From the NCBI GenBank assembly GCA_050015895.1, contig JBEKAN010000094.1:1-12514 (forward strand): a stretch of DNA of 12,514 bases, written 5' to 3'. Below the pieces are notes generated by a model. It was not told the DNA's origin and ran no database searches. It saw only the letters and a list, made by a program, of their open reading frames with translations. This document shows positions 10,130-12,514 of this stretch, in pieces. Positions within the stretch are counted from its first letter, which is position 1; every line of letters starts with the position of its first letter. The position numbers and the translations under genes were made by a program. Source of the stretch: JBEKOF01 sp050015895 (GTDB taxonomy: Bacteria; Verrucomicrobiota; Verrucomicrobiia; Limisphaerales; Palsa-1400).

Positions 10130-11389
10130 TCAATCTCTCAGCGGCCCGCCCAGGGGGAGGGCCTCCGGCAGCGGCACGAACTCCTCGATCTGCCTCCAGA
10201 GCGGGGAGAAATCTTTGTTGACATCGCCGCTCAGGCAGTCGGTCACCCAGCCGGCGGCCTCCGGATATTTGTTGGTCAGGTGCCGGAAACTGAATTTGGG
10301 ATTGTAAAAGGCGTACACCAGCTTGCGCATGTTCTCCACGCCCTCCCGAATGAACCGTCCGTAGGCGGCGAAGCGCTCCGGCGAAAAATCCTTCTCCACA
10401 ATCGCCTGGTGGACCGCGTCTCCGGCCAGCGTCCCGCTCTTGAGGGCGAGCATTACGCCGGAGGAAAACACCGGGTCCAGAAACGCAAAAGCGTCCCCCA
10501 CCAGGAGCAAACCCCGCTCGCCGCAATGCCGGGCGTGGTGCGTGTATTCGCTGGTCAGGAAATAAGGGCCGGTCTGCCGCCCCCGGGCCAGATGCCGCTG
10601 GATCCACTGGTTCTGCCCCACCTCGCGCTGAAAAATCTGCTCCGGCTCGCGGACGCCGTCGCGGGTCAGGTATTTCCCCTCCGCCACCACGCCCACGCTG
10701 ATCCGGTCGTTGTGCTGTGGGATGTACCAGAACCACCCCTTTTCCGGCACGTAAGCCACCGTCGTGGCGCCCTCTTCCAATCCCGCGTCGCGTTGCGCGC
10801 CCTGAAAATAAGTCCAGACGGCGATCTTGTTGAGAAAGGGATCTTTGACACGCCAATTGTTGCGCCCGGCGGCGAAGGCCTCCTTGCCCGAACAATCCAG
10901 CGTGATTGGGGCGCGATATTCCGTGACTTCGCCCCCCTGGGTTTGGGCGCGGAGTCCGACGACCGCCCCGCCTTCCCGGATCAACTCCCGCACGGTCGTC
11001 TGTTCCCTGGTCTCCACCCCTTTTTCGCGTGCGTTGTCCAGGAGCATTTGGTCAAATTCCGAGCGCAACACCTGCCAGGTCTGGGCGATGGTCTCGCGGT
11101 CGTAGCGGGTGTAAAAATAAAACGGCTGGCTGGCCCGGCCCGACGGGGAGACAAATTGCACGCTGTATTTCTTGACAAAGGCCGACGCCCGCATCCGGTC
11201 AATCAACCCCAGCCGTTGCAGCGGCTGGAAGGTGAAGGGCAGCAGCGACTCGCCGATGTGATAGCGCGGAAATTTCTCCCGCTCCAGCAGAAGGACCCGG
11301 TGCCCAAATCCGGCCAGGATCGTTCCGGCGGCCGAGCCGGCCGGGCCTCCGCCAATGATGATTGCGTCCAGCGTGTCTGATTTTTTCAT
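10130..11389 (-). CDS. Flavin-dependent halogenase-like FAD oxidoreductase
   Basis: 419 residues. An N-terminal Rossmann motif IIIGGGPAGSAAG (10-22) and Glu36 bind FAD. Next come HIGESLLP (44-51) and the lysine region AFVKKYSVQF (70-79). WFWYIP (219-224) fits the WxWxIP fingerprint of flavin-dependent halogenases exactly, and GDAFAFLDPVFSSGV (298-312) matches the second FAD motif of PltA/CmlS-type enzymes. Such enzymes use FADH2, O2 and halide to make hypohalous acid, which a lysine relays to the substrate. Lys73 or Lys74 stands where that lysine is expected. Many proteins of this family from uncultured bacteria have no shown halogenating activity, and a geranylgeranyl-reductase-like role remains possible. 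No flavin reductase gene is in view. The gene lies 36 bases after the chorismate-lyase-like gene and is presumably co-transcribed. A good Shine-Dalgarno sequence is lacking. Confidence 0.8.
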   Translation of the reverse strand: MKKSDTLDAIIIGGGPAGSAAGTILAGFGHRVLLLEREKFPRYHIGESLLPFTFQPLQRLGLIDRMRASAFVKKYSVQFVSPSGRASQPFYFYTRYDRETIAQTWQVLRSEFDQMLLDNAREKGVETREQTTVRELIREGGAVVGLRAQTQGGEVTEYRAPITLDCSGKEAFAAGRNNWRVKDPFLNKIAVWTYFQGAQRDAGLEEGATTVAYVPEKGWFWYIPQHNDRISVGVVAEGKYLTRDGVREPEQIFQREVGQNQWIQRHLARGRQTGPYFLTSEYTHHARHCGERGLLLVGDAFAFLDPVFSSGVMLALKSGTLAGDAVHQAIVEKDFSPERFAAYGRFIREGVENMRKLVYAFYNPKFSFRHLTNKYPEAAGWVTDCLSGDVNKDFSPLWRQIEEFVPLPEALPLGGPLRD

Positions 11390-11425
11390 GGGTGCGAATG
11401 ATGCGCCAGCCGGAGCCGGGTGAAA

Positions 11426-12007
11426 TCACGGAGGCAGAATCTCCACAACCTCCGCCAGAGGGCGTTCCCAGGCGTCCAGCAGCGTGTTGCGCCGTCCAAA
11501 GAGGAATTGCCGGCCCCGCAACCGCAGCGCCCCGCCGATAAAGGAATCCGCCGCCACCCGCAGATAGGCGCTGGGCCGGCTGCCAAACTGGATGTCAAAG
11601 GCGCGCAGAATCCTGCCCAGCGGCCGGACCTCGCGCAGGATCGCCTCGCGCGGCTCGTGGTCAAACAAGTCGAGGCGGATTTTGCTCGCGCCGAATTCCA
11701 CCGGCTTGTGCGAACCGTCCAGCTCCAGCACGACCTCGCGGAAGTATTCATCGCCGTGCGTGCGGCGCGCGACCACCCGGATGTGGATTTTGCGCTTGTG
11801 AAAGGCCTCCAGCCCCGAAGTCATGTCCCGGTCATGCACCAGGAGCGACCGGTAAGGCTCCGGCACTTCGTCCGGTTGGAGGCGGCTGATGGCGGGGACC
11901 GGCAGTCGGCGCGCCGCGCAAAAATCATCCAGCGGATACGTGTCCGCATAGTTGGAGCGGGGCGCGAAAGGCGTCAGTTCCGGGAGTGGGATGGAGGTTG
12001 CTTTCAT
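11426..12007 (-). CDS. Chorismate-lyase-like protein (UbiC / DUF98 fold)
   Basis: 193 residues from ATG 12005-12007, which overlaps the stop of the upstream HemN-like gene as ATGA. The frame is open further upstream, but only as a shadow of that gene. UbiC-type marks are FREVVLELDGSHKPVEFG (89-106, Arg90 in the REV motif), PREAILREVRPLGRIL (119-134, the PLG loop) and the ending FGRRNTLLDAWERPLAEVVE (170-189) then ILPP, where Glu189 sits where the catalytic glutamate of E. coli chorismate lyase lies (Glu-x-x-x-Pro). UbiC converts chorismate to 4-hydroxybenzoate and pyruvate; related family members make other hydroxybenzoates or act in aromatic lipid synthesis. The alignment is done by eye. No signal peptide or membrane segment, so cytoplasmic. 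With the halogenase-like and radical-SAM neighbours it probably supplies, or handles, an aromatic starter unit. Function is inferred, fold reasonably supported. Confidence 0.65.
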   Translation of the reverse strand: MKATSIPLPELTPFAPRSNYADTYPLDDFCAARRLPVPAISRLQPDEVPEPYRSLLVHDRDMTSGLEAFHKRKIHIRVVARRTHGDEYFREVVLELDGSHKPVEFGASKIRLDLFDHEPREAILREVRPLGRILRAFDIQFGSRPSAYLRVAADSFIGGALRLRGRQFLFGRRNTLLDAWERPLAEVVEILPP

Positions 12008-12514
12008 GCGTAGCGGGCGTTCCGGTGCTCGGGGAGGAAGAACTCGTGCAGCAGGCGGTCCACCTGGAGAAGCCCCTCCCGGTTCAGGCGCACCTCGGCC
12101 CCGTCCACTCCGCCGAAGCCCCAGTCCTCGATGCGCCGCAACGGTTCGGCGAAACGCTGGCGCAAATCCACCCCGAACTTCTTCTGGAAATACGCGAGGC
12201 TGGTCGCCCCCAGCTTGAGCTGCAAAATAAATTCCCGGATCAACCGCTCGTCCGCAGTGGGCGTCATGGCCCGGCATACCGGCGGCCGGCCCGAACGCAC
12301 CGCCGCGACATACGGCTCGAAATCGTGCTCGTTTTGGTAATGCGTCCCCTGCAAATGCCCGAAGGAAGCCACCCCCAGCCCGAGCAAATCGGCCCCGGCC
12401 CACAGCCGGTCGCGGTAGAGGAACCGGGTCGCCGCCTTGTTCTTGACCGCCGTGTAGGCGCTGCCCACGGCATATCCCGCCTTCTCCAACTCCGCGAAGC
12501 CCCAGCCCACCCAC
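12004..12514 (-). CDS. HemN/HutW-like radical SAM protein, C-terminal part
   Basis: The last 169 residues of a larger protein whose N-terminal radical-SAM barrel (with the CxxxCxxC iron-sulfur motif) lies beyond the right edge. The visible part matches the coproporphyrinogen III oxidase-like group: ELEKAGYAVGSAYTAV, YRDRLWAGADLLGLGVASFG and THYQNEHDFEPYVAAVRSG. It is followed by the HemN C-terminal domain (MTPTADERLIREFILQLKLG, then VRLNREGLLQVDRLLHEFF). Within the superfamily this pattern looks closer to the ChuW/HutW methyltransferase-like branch than to true HemN, which lacks the YRD-LW block. Members carry out decarboxylation, methyl transfer or cyclopropanation. Linked by ATGA overlap to the chorismate-lyase-like gene, it is more likely a biosynthetic enzyme than a heme gene. 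Confidence 0.8.
   Translation of the reverse strand, partial: WVGWGFAELEKAGYAVGSAYTAVKNKAATRFLYRDRLWAGADLLGLGVASFGHLQGTHYQNEHDFEPYVAAVRSGRPPVCRAMTPTADERLIREFILQLKLGATSLAYFQKKFGVDLRQRFAEPLRRIEDWGFGGVDGAEVRLNREGLLQVDRLLHEFFLPEHRNARYA

Noticed and set aside
10037..11380. 447-codon plus-strand frame opposite the halogenase-like gene
   Set aside because: The minus strand has clear FAD and halogenase motifs; the plus-strand product is an antisense shadow that also crosses the hairpin repeat.
12008..12514. Upstream extension of the chorismate-lyase-like frame to the right edge
   Set aside because: The region encodes the recognisable HemN-like C-terminus in another frame; ATG 12007 overlaps its stop codon.

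Overview
The window is a GC-rich (about 60 percent by eye), gene-dense bacterial segment that most resembles a Gram-negative member of the PVC group. My best guess is Verrucomicrobiota of the Pedosphaera/Limisphaera type. This rests on protein style (an AsmA-like DUF748 protein rich in Thr-Asn, Asn-Ala-Pro and Pro runs), an unusually long AlaRS, an NfeD-slipin pair and a GGTAGGGC-ended hairpin repeat that I associate with such genomes. It is inference from memory, not a database result. The window opens with a run of 34 G, which looks like a contig end.

Left part (1-7797), all on the minus strand, read from right to left: a DedA-family membrane protein with a TTG start; a 1068-residue DUF748/AsmA-like envelope protein whose ATG overlaps the dedA stop (ATGA); alaS; and a membrane-anchored family C39 cysteine peptidase one base after the alaS stop. 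Then comes a small divider with a possible sigma70-type promoter in front of a gene that runs off the left edge through a polyproline stretch. The first two genes form a plausible lipid-handling pair (flippase-like plus bridge-like transfer protein). alaS carries a residue insertion of about 70 and a patch of lower GC.

Middle part (7798-10008), plus strand: an NfeD-family membrane serine protease followed by a slipin/stomatin (band 7) protein. This is a classical two-gene pair in which the protease acts on, or together with, the membrane scaffold protein. The 138-bp gap 7798-7935 is a divergent promoter region.

Right part (10009-12514): a 93-bp element of two inverted, imperfectly matching hairpins sits between the converging slipin gene and a minus-strand operon. 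That operon, from the right edge inward, is a HemN/HutW-like radical-SAM protein (5' end cut off), a chorismate-lyase-like (UbiC fold) protein coupled to it by an ATGA overlap, and a flavin-dependent halogenase-like FAD protein. The combination suggests the edge of a biosynthetic cluster that makes a hydroxybenzoate-type aromatic unit and may halogenate it, as in brominated aryl-polyene pigments (xanthomonadin type). This is the most interesting part of the window. No tRNA, rRNA, CRISPR array or insertion sequence was seen.
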